Assembly: GCF_024297185.1 (NCBI RefSeq)
Contig: NZ_JANCTD010000001.1
Location: 457,894-521,893, forward strand
Source: Lewinella sp. JB7
GTDB taxonomy: Bacteria > Bacteroidota > Bacteroidia > Chitinophagales > Saprospiraceae
Direction: 5' to 3'
Length of the DNA stretch: 64,000 bases
How positions within the stretch are numbered: the first letter of the stretch is position 1; each line of letters starts with the position of its first letter. The notes under the pieces were generated by a model. That model was given only the letters and a program-made list of their open reading frames with translations. It ran no database searches and was not told the DNA's origin. This document shows positions 10,401 to 18,662 of the stretch, piece by piece. Position numbers and translations under genes: made by a program.

Positions 10401-10774
10401 ACGGGGCCGCAGGCGCACTGTTTGCAGGTGACCCAGGCGTTGCTGAGGCCGAGACTGTCGATCAGCAGCCGGCGAAAATCGTCGTTGGTTACCGGCGCGT
10501 TGGTCAGGATGCGGCGGGCGGTGAAAAAGGGTTGGCGGTAGTCGATGCCCCCGCCCGCGTCGGTTAGGAGGTCGGCCACGTCGAACTCCCCCCGGTAGCC
10601 GATTTCGGCCAGGGCGTCGGTGAGGTGCTCCAGCAGGGTGATGCCGGGGTCGTGGGCGTTGTAGTCCGTCCAGCGCGTGCTGGCGAGTTGTTCCACCGCC
10701 GCGTACCCCTGTCCACGGAGGGCGAAGTAGTCGGCCGCGGCCGTCGGTTGCTTGCGGGGGTCGATTACGTTCAT
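7478..10774 (-). CDS. Afp12-like baseplate wedge protein
   Basis: 1098 aa from the ATG at 10774, which overlaps the upstream stop (ATGA). An alternative start at 10840 would overlap the upstream gene by 70 bases and is less likely. The N-terminus has the hallmark WTDYNAHDPGITLLEHL (residues 35-51), followed by an IGYR-type segment, as in the large Afp12/Pvc12 proteins that build the outer baseplate wedges with Afp11 and gp25-like subunits. The length is at the upper end of the family. Several Cys clusters occur (CKQCACG near residue 117; others near 860-920), possibly metal binding. No transmembrane or export signal is present, as expected for a cytoplasmically assembled particle. Confidence 0.85.
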   Translation of the reverse strand: MNVIDPRKQPTAAADYFALRGQGYAAVEQLASTRWTDYNAHDPGITLLEHLTDALAEIGYRGEFDVADLLTDAGGGIDYRQPFFTARRILTNAPVTNDDFRRLLIDSLGLSNAWVTCKQCACGPVLYPECKDGELAFAPRWRILPQRYPGQHEAPVIVRGFTDVLIQFAPDTELGNLNTDRVDGQLLLPNGTEAPVAIDAELRFPDWRDLSPEAYRLAGDPEASLTGFTIDRFSRDRTLAEPVDSEDLRRGLRDIFFLDLSLTIQVGTQTIALTLPEATLRLWQREPLPAGTDGPTLTTLLLASNLVDTYHRKLRARAATLADTEQLLHDNRKVGEDYCRFDRVRAEDVSVCADLHLDPTADVEATLARFYRTLERQLNPGVPFRTLGELEAAGYTSERIFEGPALRQGFILQADLDRAVLRARIYVSDLINELMDIPGVAAIEGLHFTVYDAEGRPLPTTDLWCFDVSPGHYPSLYLAASAVSVFKDGLPLLPRRAELTAVLNQLRAADRALALPVSQLDYPVPTGLHRGTPAYLPVQRTLPEIYGLGHAGLPDRVTDLRRAQARQLAAYLLPFEIITASTADQLTYFGELFSTDENVERSYQLPDLFATDAPLEHLTDLLVDPTTFLATLGDLLEGEAEFTDRRNRFLDHVLARFGERMQDYTLLIHDQSTRRMYGADKLIQDKIRFLRFLPEISSRRGTGINYRLGEAVCGYRNRAGLGERLRRLLGMEDVRAYFTLDVQRNPDGWSVEFTLTHPDDGTVFIDAEPLPELYPSATEAEVAAWDAIELRIEEASGGADALADFLRERLSRERLFVVEHILLRPKFPGDALMEVCLAEDCNHRGMEDPYSFRITYLLPADVEPYSEDMDLRRYADRLIRRETPVHLLPKICWISDAKGESEYTPEELEDLLNSCRCPVPDELARQLSRFEAEWCPWLTANAAFAWTELNDELTAAVLDWLPISATTERARLLLGYFGEVYRSHVAQLVATDADTGTAATTLMDDVWPEFSASLDQIGSRDPALLNAWGLPDAARLAELRDLLEPFYTDWLDVSARLHRLLLVFQSLRSAYPTATLHDCDDGDDENPVRLDQTTLGTL

Positions 10775-13700
10775 TGGATGGGGGGATTGTCCGTGATGGT
10801 CACGCTTGTCCGGCGGGGCGTCCGGCGGGGCGGCTGGCATACTTCGGCCGGACCCGTGTCGGGATCGGCGTAGACGGTCGTCAACAGGTGAGTGGGGGCC
10901 GAAGCCAGCACGCTCACCAGCTTGGTGGAGCGCAGCCGCTCCGCCCCGTTCTGGGCCGGATCACCGAGGTGCAACAGCACGAGGTTCTTGACGAAGTTGA
11001 CGTAGGGGAGCTCCTCCAAAAAGTTTACCACTCCCGACTGGTGCACCTCCGCGGCGAAGTCGATGCCCTGCAGGCCGCCGTCGTGCCAGGGAGAGATGTA
11101 GTCAATGAGATCCGACTGAATCTGGGTTTCGGCCCAGCTAATGTCGGTCCCCTCGTGGTAATTAATGTCGGCCCGTACCCGCACCTCCTCGAAGAGTGGA
11201 TTGCGTACGTGCAGGGTGGCGTGGCAGCTAATCCGTGCCCGCAGGAAGTCGGTGATGCCCTCGCGGGTGCTCAGACTCACGTAGGGGCGCAGGCCCGAAC
11301 TCGCGGTGGTGCCCATGGGGAGCACGGTGAAGTGGCCGGCCCGCAGTTCGTGGTAGGTGTAGGTGCCGGCTACCGCCCCCGGCTCGAATTCGACGTGCTG
11401 AAGGCAAATGACCCGTTCCACTTCGGGGAAAGCTCCGAGCACCAGGTGCTCCACGTCCCACTCGGTGATGGCCCGGTCCTTATGTCGCAGCCGCTCGCTC
11501 AGTCGGGTGAAGTAGGCGTCCCGGCTTTCCGGCGCGGCGCCGTGAAAGGTGGGGTAGGGCTGAGCCACGGTCTTGATGCCGGGCAGGGGGTGCACGAGTT
11601 TGGCGATGGTGCCCGCGGGTAGGGGGATATCGGTCGCGGTCTGAGCACCACTGAAGGACTGTACCACTTCCACCCCGTGGGCGTGTACCCCCCGCAGGAG
11701 ATTTACCGCGTCAATCTTCTCTTCTACGCTGATCCGTACCCACTGGAGCGCGTCGCCGAAGCGGGTATTTTGCGGGCGGATGCCGGCGGGCAGGTCGAGA
11801 CGTACGAGCCCGGAGCGCAGTAGTCCTTCGGTTCCGTCCGCCACCTTATCCGTCGGGAAGATCACCCACTGGTTATTACTCAGGTAGTGCCACCGGAGGT
11901 GGTCCTCGGGCTTTTCCAGCAGGGGGTCGGCGGTGCCTTCCACGATCTGTAATAACAGCGAAAGTTGGGATCCGGGGGTCCACTGCTCGATGCCTAAGTA
12001 CAGCGCTCCCGCGTCCGCGCCTACCGCCGTTCCGGATTGCGGCAGCGGAGTAGGCAACACGGGGTGGGATCCCGCGGCGGCCAGGGGATCGGAACCGAAG
12101 GGGGTCAGGTGAAACAATTCGTGCATGCCCTCCTGGGCGGCGAGTACGCTCGCGGCGGCCAGATCCACGGTGTAGTCCAGCGTAAGTTCCGCGAACAGGG
12201 GATTGAAGGGAACGGCGGGGGCGCCGGAAGAATTCGCGACCAGCACGGCCGAGGAGGCGGTGGATACGTTGCCGAGCAGCGGGGCCAGGGTGTTGTCGAC
12301 GGTGCTGCGGTAATCGTCGATGGCGGCCGGAATGGCTTCGGCCAGGGTTTCCAGCGCACCGGGAGCCCCGGCGTTGAGGTCCTCTACGAGCTCCCCGAGC
12401 TTTTGTTTGAGGAGCTCGACGGAGGCGGGTAGGCTGCTCACCAGATTGTCGATGTCCGTAGCCGACATCGCACTGCCGGGCAGGCCGGCCACGAAGGTGA
12501 TGAGGGGCTGCAGCGATCCGGCTACGGCATCCGAGAAAGCCTGGGAGGAGTTGGTGATGGTCTGGGAGAGGGCGGTGTACACCGTGCCGGAGAAGTTTTC
12601 GATGGCCTGGGCCGCCGAGGCGGAAAAGGCCAGCTGGGCCTGGTTGGTTGCCTGGTAGAAAGTGGCCGCCTCCTGGGCGATGCTCTGTACGATGCCCAGA
12701 TTTGCCGTTTCCCCGGCTGCCTTCCCCGCCGCCCACTCGGCGAGTTCCGTGGGGTAGTCGGCATGCCCCCAGTCGCTCAGCAGCTTCAGCCGCGCATAGC
12801 CCCGCGCATCCCCCGCCCGGTAGGGACGATCGTCCCGGTTCGTGGGGGCGGTGGCGTGGTCCGCCCCGATGGTCAGGGAGAGAGACCCGCCGTTCAGGCT
12901 TACGGCACCACCACCCACCGGCTGGAAGCTGCCGTGCGTCAGCAGGGCGGCGTCGGCGGTTACGTTGCCGGAACCCGCGGGGTCGGCCCAGCTCCAGTGG
13001 AAGGTGGCGGCGGTAAGTGGTTTCTGGAAGGCCTCGGCGTTTCCGATCGTCAGGATATCGCCCTTCCGCGGAAGCGGACCGAAGGGGTGGAAGGGTTTGG
13101 CCGGGTCGATGCCGCCCGCGCTTCCCGACAGGGCCAGTTGGCGGATTCCCGTGATTACCAGGCCGATACCGATGCCGCTGAAGTTGCGTCCGAACAGCTG
13201 GCGATTCACCTGCGGCGTGTGCGATTCCTGGGCCAGCTCGAGCCGTACTACGGGTTGCCGGGTACTGAGCCCCTGCTGGTGAATCTCTTCCGTATAGGGT
13301 ACCACGGCCGGCGCATCGAAGGAGAGCGTGACCGTAGCTTCGGTGCCGGAGAGCAGGGTCGTCGTTTCGTGCCAGCCCTCCGCGGTCGTTAGATACACCC
13401 GCAGCGTAACCCCCGGTGCCGGCAGGCCGGCCATATTTCGGAACCGGAACGTAATGATCCGCTCACCTTCCCGCAGCAACAAATAGGGTGAAGCAATGGC
13501 GATTCCCAGTCGTGCGGCGGGCGCTCCGGCTACGAGGTGACCATCCGTCACGCTGCGGTGGCCGAAGGGGTAGAACCCCTCCTGATCCTCGGGGAGGTCC
13601 GTTTCCCCCAGGCCGTCGGCACTGTCCACGACGGTAGCGGCGTAGTACCGGCTGCCTTCCGCGGAGGAGAATACCTTCCGGTTCTCCCCGGGGAAATCAT

Positions 13701-14895
13701 ACACCGTCGGGTCGTCCGCCACCCGCAGTACGGCCCGTTTTTCTTTAATAACGGCCTCGCTGACCGTCACGGCTTCTTCACTCAGGAATATGCGCTCCCC
13801 CCCCGCCACCGGGTCCTTGCCCCCGCGGAAGGCGGTTCCCACGGGCAGGTAGGTGGATGGCAAATTTTTGCGTGCTTCCAGGTAGAGCAGGGCACGGGGT
13901 GGCCGGGCGGCGGCGGGCAGGGTGCGCAGGACCCGCTGGTAGTAGAACGAAAGGTGGCGGTCCGTAAGCCCGTTCAGCATGTCCCGTTGCGCTTCCCGAA
14001 CCCGCAGGAAAGCCAGGAGCAGGGCCAGGTGGGGAGCGTGGTGGGGGTCGGTCTGCAGTCGCTGCCATTCGGATTGGGCGGCGGAGCGCAGGTGCAATGC
14101 CGCACTGACGAAAGCCTCGTAAATCCCGTGAAAGAATACGTGGCCCACGGCGTGCAGGATCTGGTCCTCGGCATCGGTCGTGCTGGGAGTGTCTCCGTAG
14201 ACCACCTCGTCCGTACCCACCTCGGCGAGGTAATCGGTCCAGGAGAGGCCACCGGTCCAGCGGGCGCTCAGGGTAGGCGATCCGTCAATCACGTCCTGGG
14301 TGGCGAAGAGTTGTCCGCCCGCGGCGTAGGCGTCGCGGAGGTAGTCCGGCACCTCGTCCGGCCCGAATCCCGAAAAGTAGATCGCCGCCCCGGCCCGGTG
14401 GTAGGCGAACCAGCGGCGCAGGGCGGGGGCGAGTTGGTGAGTGATGAGGGCTTCGGCGCGCTCGCGCAGCGGCGTGCCGGAGGGTAGGCGGTCGGTAAGT
14501 CGGTCCAGGTTGACGGCCGCCGAGGTCAGGAGATCGAACAGGCTATCGAATAGCTGTTCCACGTCGATGGTGCCCTGCCGGTCCTCGATGAGTTCCCGGT
14601 GTTCGGCCAGCCGCTGCCCGAGTCGCTCAATCGGCCAGGTGATCAGGCGGGCGGCGGCCACGGCCCCCTGTTTGTCGTAGAAGGGGGCCCAGTTGCCTTC
14701 CACCGCGTCCAAAGCATTGACGTAGTTCAGTTGGCGTGCCAGTCGCCGCACGAATTCCACCCAGGTGGTATCCGCCTTTTCGTCCACCCGCACGTAGGCT
14801 TCCGCCAGGGCGGCGGGCAGCCGCGCACCCCGGAACGTGCCGTCGGGAAGGAGCGGGCGGGGATTGCGGGTCGGGTCGGTGGCGGTGAGGGGCAT
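10771..14895 (-). CDS. Afp11-like baseplate protein J (gp47/gp6-like)
   Basis: 1374 aa. The last 350 residues look like a baseplate J/gp47 core: YFTRLSERLRHKD, ITEWDVEHLVLGAFPEVERV, ARISCHATLHVRNPLFEEV and a WAETQI/DYISPW segment. The N-terminal 300 residues (YVRVDEKADTTW and following) are the usual Afp11 leader. About residues 720-890 form an Ala/Ser-rich, strongly helical insertion (for example AQEAATFYQATNQAQLAF) that looks like a coiled coil and is not typical of simple J proteins. The protein is expected to form the inner baseplate ring around the spike hub. It lies 7 bases downstream of the gp25-like gene and overlaps the Afp12-like gene by 4 bases. Confidence 0.87.
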   Translation of the reverse strand: MPLTATDPTRNPRPLLPDGTFRGARLPAALAEAYVRVDEKADTTWVEFVRRLARQLNYVNALDAVEGNWAPFYDKQGAVAAARLITWPIERLGQRLAEHRELIEDRQGTIDVEQLFDSLFDLLTSAAVNLDRLTDRLPSGTPLRERAEALITHQLAPALRRWFAYHRAGAAIYFSGFGPDEVPDYLRDAYAAGGQLFATQDVIDGSPTLSARWTGGLSWTDYLAEVGTDEVVYGDTPSTTDAEDQILHAVGHVFFHGIYEAFVSAALHLRSAAQSEWQRLQTDPHHAPHLALLLAFLRVREAQRDMLNGLTDRHLSFYYQRVLRTLPAAARPPRALLYLEARKNLPSTYLPVGTAFRGGKDPVAGGERIFLSEEAVTVSEAVIKEKRAVLRVADDPTVYDFPGENRKVFSSAEGSRYYAATVVDSADGLGETDLPEDQEGFYPFGHRSVTDGHLVAGAPAARLGIAIASPYLLLREGERIITFRFRNMAGLPAPGVTLRVYLTTAEGWHETTTLLSGTEATVTLSFDAPAVVPYTEEIHQQGLSTRQPVVRLELAQESHTPQVNRQLFGRNFSGIGIGLVITGIRQLALSGSAGGIDPAKPFHPFGPLPRKGDILTIGNAEAFQKPLTAATFHWSWADPAGSGNVTADAALLTHGSFQPVGGGAVSLNGGSLSLTIGADHATAPTNRDDRPYRAGDARGYARLKLLSDWGHADYPTELAEWAAGKAAGETANLGIVQSIAQEAATFYQATNQAQLAFSASAAQAIENFSGTVYTALSQTITNSSQAFSDAVAGSLQPLITFVAGLPGSAMSATDIDNLVSSLPASVELLKQKLGELVEDLNAGAPGALETLAEAIPAAIDDYRSTVDNTLAPLLGNVSTASSAVLVANSSGAPAVPFNPLFAELTLDYTVDLAAASVLAAQEGMHELFHLTPFGSDPLAAAGSHPVLPTPLPQSGTAVGADAGALYLGIEQWTPGSQLSLLLQIVEGTADPLLEKPEDHLRWHYLSNNQWVIFPTDKVADGTEGLLRSGLVRLDLPAGIRPQNTRFGDALQWVRISVEEKIDAVNLLRGVHAHGVEVVQSFSGAQTATDIPLPAGTIAKLVHPLPGIKTVAQPYPTFHGAAPESRDAYFTRLSERLRHKDRAITEWDVEHLVLGAFPEVERVICLQHVEFEPGAVAGTYTYHELRAGHFTVLPMGTTASSGLRPYVSLSTREGITDFLRARISCHATLHVRNPLFEEVRVRADINYHEGTDISWAETQIQSDLIDYISPWHDGGLQGIDFAAEVHQSGVVNFLEELPYVNFVKNLVLLHLGDPAQNGAERLRSTKLVSVLASAPTHLLTTVYADPDTGPAEVCQPPRRTPRRTSVTITDNPPIQ

Positions 14896-14902
14896 AGCGG
14901 GA

Positions 14903-15316
14903 TCAGATCTGTTCGATGAGGCTGCCTTCCTCCAGGTAGAAGGGGTACACGAAGTTGTGGCGGGTGTTGTTGGCCCGGATCCGGTAGTCGACGACGAGTT
15001 CTACCCTCCCTTCGGTAAGGAAAGCGGTATCGAGGGCCAATTTTTCGACCAGAATGCGGGGCTCGTACTGCAGCAGGGCGATACGGATGCGGTCGAAAAA
15101 TTCCGTCTGGGTGGTAGTGTCCATACCGGCGAAGAGAAGATCCTGAAAGGCCGCGCCGAAGTCGGGACGCATGGCCCGTTCCCCGGGTAGGGTGCCGACG
15201 AGGATGCGCAGGCTTTCGGCAACGTCCCGGGGGCCGCTACTCATGTGCACGTCGCCGGTGACCCGCGAAAATTCGGGGGGGAAGCTCCAGCCGGTACCGA
15301 GGTATTCCTGATTCAT
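14903..15316 (-). CDS. GPW/gp25-like baseplate protein (Afp9-like)
   Basis: 137 aa. GPW/gp25 family: GTGWSFPPEF at the N-terminus, then DVAESLRILVGTLPGERAMRPDFG, where the EPR-like core of gp25 reads as GERAMRPDFG, then IRIALLQYEPRI and an acidic C-terminus. gp25 proteins form part of the inner baseplate wedge and are thought to nucleate the sheath. The length is normal for the family. It lies 7 bases after the PAAR gene and 7 bases before the Afp11-like gene. Confidence 0.93.
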   Translation of the reverse strand: MNQEYLGTGWSFPPEFSRVTGDVHMSSGPRDVAESLRILVGTLPGERAMRPDFGAAFQDLLFAGMDTTTQTEFFDRIRIALLQYEPRILVEKLALDTAFLTEGRVELVVDYRIRANNTRHNFVYPFYLEEGSLIEQI

Positions 15317-15323
15317 GGTGGGA

Positions 15324-15620
15324 TCAATTGATGAGTACGGTGGGTAGACCCAGGGTAATGCTGCCGCCGTGGGCCGTGGTGTCTCCCTGGCGGGCGGCGG
15401 GCGTTCCGCCGATGAGCACGGTACCCGAACCCGTGGCTACGGAGTCGGGAGGTCCGACGCAAATGCAGGTGTCGCCGACTACGGCCGCTGGCATGCCGCC
15501 GATGAGTACGGTCGGTTTGCCCGGTCCGGCGATGGGGCCCCCGACGTGGGGTACGGGCGGGGTGCCCGGCGTGGAAAGCGGGCAGGTATGGAGGTCTCCG
15601 AGGCGGGCGGCGGGGGGCAT
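15324..15620 (-). CDS. PAAR-domain spike tip protein (Afp10-like)
   Basis: 98 aa, starting MPPAARLGDLHTCP. It has the repeated PAAR pattern: HVGGPIAGP, VLIGGMPAAVVGD, VLIGGTPAARQGD and TTAHGGSI. His and Cys residues (DLHTCP, GDTCIC, TAHGG) fit the single metal site of PAAR cones. PAAR proteins cap the VgrG-like trimer and sharpen it for membrane puncture; effectors can be fused or docked here, but this protein has no C-terminal extension. It starts two bases after the spike gene's stop codon, so the two are coupled, and it is the normal size for the family. Confidence 0.95.
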   Translation of the reverse strand: MPPAARLGDLHTCPLSTPGTPPVPHVGGPIAGPGKPTVLIGGMPAAVVGDTCICVGPPDSVATGSGTVLIGGTPAARQGDTTAHGGSITLGLPTVLIN

Positions 15621-15622
15621 GG

Positions 15623-17341
15623 TCAGTTGATTTGTACGAGTGAACCCTTGAGGGTGAGAGTGGCTCCGGCTTCGAAGGAGCCGGTTGCCGTGCTGTTGAC
15701 TTCCACGGAGGCTCCATCGACCTTCACCGAGCCGGTCGCCTTCAGCGTGAGGTCGCTGGCGCTCTCAATGGTGATACCGGAGGAGCCGAGTTCGATCTTG
15801 TTGCCGTGCTGATCCTTGAGGGTGATGGTACCGTCCTTTCCCACCAGTTGGAGGCTGTCGCCGGAGGGGGTTTCCAGCAGGGCGGATTTGTCTTCGTCGT
15901 TGAAGGCCAGCCGCAGCCCCCCGCGACTGACGTAGCCCGTTTCCGAGTTTTCCTCGGTGGGCGGGAAGGGGGCGGGCGCGGCCGAGGAATGAAGTCCCCC
16001 CAGAATGACGGGATAGCGGGGGTCGGCGTGCAGAAACCCGACCACCACCTCGTCGCCCACGGCGGGGCGGAAGGTGAGGCCCGCGTCGTTGCCCCCGAGA
16101 CCGGTCGCCAGACGGGCCCAGTTTCCGGCCCCCTCGGGGGCGGTGGCGGGCAGCAACACCTGGATGCGTTCTTCTCCGGCCGGGTCCTCGTGGACCTGAA
16201 CGATGGTAGCGATGTGGAGGCCGCTGGTGGCGGGTAGCAGTCCCCCCGCGGGCGGGGCGCTCACCGGAAACCGCTCGGTAAAGCGTTCGGGCTGCAACCC
16301 GACTTGGGCCGTGGTGATCCACTCGCCCGCGCTGAGTTCGTGACGGAGTCCGCTCACGAAGACGCTTCCGTTGTACACCTCTCCGAGGCTGTCGAGCTTG
16401 ACGGTGTCGCCCACGGCCACGTCCGTAGTACCCTGAAAGCGCACCGTGCCCCGTACCCGGCCAAGCGCGCTGAACCGGGCCGTGGCGGCCGACCAGTGGA
16501 TCAACTCTCCCGGCTCCACGCCCCCGCCGTGCACCTGGCGGTACGGCGATTGCTCGTGCACCTCCGCCAGGGCCGGCGTAGCGTAAGTGCCCGTAGTTGC
16601 CGTGAAGGGGCTGTCTTCCTCTACCGCCTCTCCGTCCGCGGACCGCCAGGCGTAGCTCCTGACTTCCGCGAATTGCCCGCGGGCGTCTACCTCCGCGTCG
16701 AAGGCCATCAGGTTGGCGCCGTACTCCAGGTGCAGCGCGGGGGTATCGGTAAGTTCGGGCTCCACGATCCGAACGTGACCGTTTTCCACGATGACCACCA
16801 GGCCGTTCGCTTCGGCCCGGCTGACGATGAAGTCCCAGTCGGTACAGAGGTGCTGGGTAAGTTCGGGAACGATCTCTCCGGTATCGGCCACGTCGGCGGT
16901 CAGACCGGCATTCGTGATCAGGGTCTCCAGCGCGTCGGAATCCTTCTGGTCGGTGAAGTAGCGGGACTGGCGGTTGATGGTCATCCGAAAGGCCGCGTCC
17001 TTACAGGTGACGGTGAGCAGACTGCGGTCGCCGCGCAGCCGGATCCGCTGGCCGGTAATTATGCCCGAGAACACCCGTACGTTCGTGCCCTGATACCCCA
17101 GTTCGAGTTCGATCTTTTTACCCGGATCGAAGGTGCCGCTTTCACTCAGCGGAAAAGTCTGGTCGGGAAGGCTTCCGTCCTGTAGGATAAGGGTGGCGCT
17201 GGGAATCCGGTTCACCTCCAGATCGAGCACGATGGACAGCAGAGGCAGCCCCGGACCGAGGTCGGTTCCGTCGCTCAGGACCGAAAAACTCACCGCGGTA
17301 GGGGGCGCGATGGTAGGGATCAGGCGATCGGTGAGGCTCAT
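15623..17341 (-). CDS. VgrG-like spike protein (Afp8-like)
   Basis: 572 aa. Residues 1-350 match the gpD/gp27-like hub (DPGKKIELELGYQG, VFSGIITGQ, CTDWDFIVSRAEANGL). Residues about 370-455 are a gp5-type OB-fold (ATIVQVHEDPAGEERIQV, WARLATG, VGDEVVVGFLHADPRYPVIL). From about 480 to the end is the beta-prism stalk with short repeats (TITLKDQHGNKIEL, ITIESASDLTLKATGSV, VEVNSTATGSF). No extra C-terminal effector domain is present. The trimer should form the central spike, capped by the adjacent PAAR protein. The ATG overlaps the Afp7-like stop by 4 bases. Confidence 0.95.
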   Translation of the reverse strand: MSLTDRLIPTIAPPTAVSFSVLSDGTDLGPGLPLLSIVLDLEVNRIPSATLILQDGSLPDQTFPLSESGTFDPGKKIELELGYQGTNVRVFSGIITGQRIRLRGDRSLLTVTCKDAAFRMTINRQSRYFTDQKDSDALETLITNAGLTADVADTGEIVPELTQHLCTDWDFIVSRAEANGLVVIVENGHVRIVEPELTDTPALHLEYGANLMAFDAEVDARGQFAEVRSYAWRSADGEAVEEDSPFTATTGTYATPALAEVHEQSPYRQVHGGGVEPGELIHWSAATARFSALGRVRGTVRFQGTTDVAVGDTVKLDSLGEVYNGSVFVSGLRHELSAGEWITTAQVGLQPERFTERFPVSAPPAGGLLPATSGLHIATIVQVHEDPAGEERIQVLLPATAPEGAGNWARLATGLGGNDAGLTFRPAVGDEVVVGFLHADPRYPVILGGLHSSAAPAPFPPTEENSETGYVSRGGLRLAFNDEDKSALLETPSGDSLQLVGKDGTITLKDQHGNKIELGSSGITIESASDLTLKATGSVKVDGASVEVNSTATGSFEAGATLTLKGSLVQIN

Positions 17342-18033
17342 TCGGCGGGAATTTTGACGGGGGGGAAGGCCAGCTCCCGGCCCACCCGCAGGCTGCGGTA
17401 AGTGTCCAGGCGATTAAAGTCCGCGACGGCCTGGACGTGGTCGAGGTTGCCGTATACCTGCTGGCAGAGGTTGGCGAGGGTATCCCCGGCAACCACGACG
17501 CGGCGGTGGGTGAGGTCGGGGGAGAGGAGATTGTTGATCAGGTCGCCGAGCTTGTCGGAGAAGCTGCCCTTAAAACTGACCTCGGCCACGGCCCGCACCG
17601 GTCGTCCGTCGGGGGTGAAGAGCTTGAAGGTGAAGTTGACCGCCGTGACCCGCCCCTTGAAGATCATGGTGCCCCAGATAAGGGTGAAGTGCCGCATGTC
17701 GTGGGTATCGGACTCTACGGACAGGAGGAACTTTTTGAACAGCTCCGTTTCCGCGACGACGTCGGGCCGGGCGATTCCGTCGAGGATGCCGGTGGCGTCG
17801 AAGATCAGGGTGCAGCCGAAGGTGCCGGGGGGTGTCTTTTTGTACTTGAGGGTGTTGGTGCTTTCACTGCCGTCCTCGGCGCGGACGGTTTCGTCGACCT
17901 CATACTCGATCGCGTGTTCCATGGCGTAGGTCTCGGGGTTGACCAGCACCGGGAAGGCGGGCGGGATCGCCGGCTGCTTGCGGTCGGCGTCCTTAAAGGC
18001 CAGGATCTTCATCTTTTCGAGGGGGCCGAGCAT
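17338..18033 (-). CDS. LysM-containing baseplate/tube-base protein (Afp7-like)
   Basis: 231 aa. The C-terminal 50 residues are a LysM-like module (VVVAGDTLANLCQQVYGN and ending LRVGRELAFPP). The N-terminal 170 residues resemble the Afp7/Pvc7 baseplate adaptor (FPVLVNPETYAMEHAIEYE, PGTFGCTLIFDATG, FTLIWGTMIFKGRV). In known particles Afp7 sits at the interface between tube and spike hub, and its LysM fold is a structural adaptor as in gp53-like proteins, not a peptidoglycan-binding enzyme. Position between the DUF5908 and spike genes is canonical. It starts three bases after the DUF5908 stop. Confidence 0.93.
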   Translation of the reverse strand: MLGPLEKMKILAFKDADRKQPAIPPAFPVLVNPETYAMEHAIEYEVDETVRAEDGSESTNTLKYKKTPPGTFGCTLIFDATGILDGIARPDVVAETELFKKFLLSVESDTHDMRHFTLIWGTMIFKGRVTAVNFTFKLFTPDGRPVRAVAEVSFKGSFSDKLGDLINNLLSPDLTHRRVVVAGDTLANLCQQVYGNLDHVQAVADFNRLDTYRSLRVGRELAFPPVKIPAE

Positions 18034-18036
18034 GAT

Positions 18037-18216
18037 CTAGCGTTCGTTTTTGCGGTGAAGAATGGCCAGGGCCTGTTCGACGGCCTCCCGTACCAGGGCA
18101 TCCTGCCCACTCTGCTGGGCCTGCGCCCGCTCCTCCGGGCGGAGGCGGGTAACGGGCGGCTGCCGTTCTTCATTCGCCTTGACGGCGACGATTAATTCTC
18201 TGATGACGATGGGCAC
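18037..18216 (-). CDS. DUF5908 micro-protein of the eCIS operon (GTG start)
   Basis: 59 aa from a GTG at 18216, reading (V/M)PIVIRELIVAVKA. This matches the usual MPIEIREL-type opening of DUF5908 proteins, which sit between tube and LysM genes in many Bacteroidota eCIS clusters. An upstream ATG at 18270 would add 18 low-complexity residues and overlap the tube gene by 44 bases; the GTG start leaves a 10-base gap like the neighbours. The rest is charged and helical (EAVEQALAILHRK). Function unknown; its position suggests an assembly factor or minor baseplate part. Confidence 0.8.
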   Translation of the reverse strand: MPIVIRELIVAVKANEERQPPVTRLRPEERAQAQQSGQDALVREAVEQALAILHRKNER

Positions 18217-18226
18217 GGAGGGTGGA

Positions 18227-18661
18227 TTAAAGGGGGTGAAAGGTGCGGTAGCCGAGTTCGAGGGTTTCAATGACCAGGGCGTTCTCCTCGGCGTTGAAAT
18301 CGGAGAAATTCCACTTCTTGGGCCAGGCCCAGTCGACCTGCCAGCTGCGCAGGGGTTCGCCCGCCGGGTCGAGGAGGTGAATGGTGACGTCGGTGGGGGC
18401 GAAAAGCCGGTCGAAGAAGGCGCGGGTGCACCACCGGGTCAGGGCGGAGTTAGGGGTGAGCGCGCGCTTCAGGACCAGGTCGGTATACTGGGTGCGGACC
18501 GGCAGTACGTGCTCGAAGCGGTTTTCGCCCCCCTCCACGATCGTTTCGGTGGTGTACTCCACGTTCAGTCCGCTCACGCTCTGAAAGCGGACGTCCTCGT
18601 CTCCCCGGTCGAAGCCGAAGTGTACGCTGAAGTGAAAGCCGAGGGCGGGGGGAGCAGCCAT
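18227..18661 (-). CDS. Contractile-system inner tube protein (second, Afp5-like)
   Basis: 144 aa, phage tail tube (gp19/TIGR02241-like) family. Key segments: FHFSVHFGF, FQSVSGLNVEYTTETIVEGG, VLKRALTPNSALTRWC, VTIHLLDPAGEPLRSWQV and a C-terminal VIETLELGYRTF. The SGL-EYTTE loop and the ETLELxY end are the usual family signatures. Lower similarity to the neighbouring tube protein suggests it is the specialised subunit at the tube base, where Afp5 meets the spike hub. It lies one base after the major tube gene and 10 bases before DUF5908. Confidence 0.92.
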   Translation of the reverse strand: MAAPPALGFHFSVHFGFDRGDEDVRFQSVSGLNVEYTTETIVEGGENRFEHVLPVRTQYTDLVLKRALTPNSALTRWCTRAFFDRLFAPTDVTIHLLDPAGEPLRSWQVDWAWPKKWNFSDFNAEENALVIETLELGYRTFHPL

Positions 18662-18662
18662 G

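Noticed and set aside
10771-10840. Earlier start for the Afp12-like gene at 10840
   Set aside because: It would overlap the Afp11-like gene by 70 bases; the ATG at 10774 gives the ATGA coupling seen across the operon.
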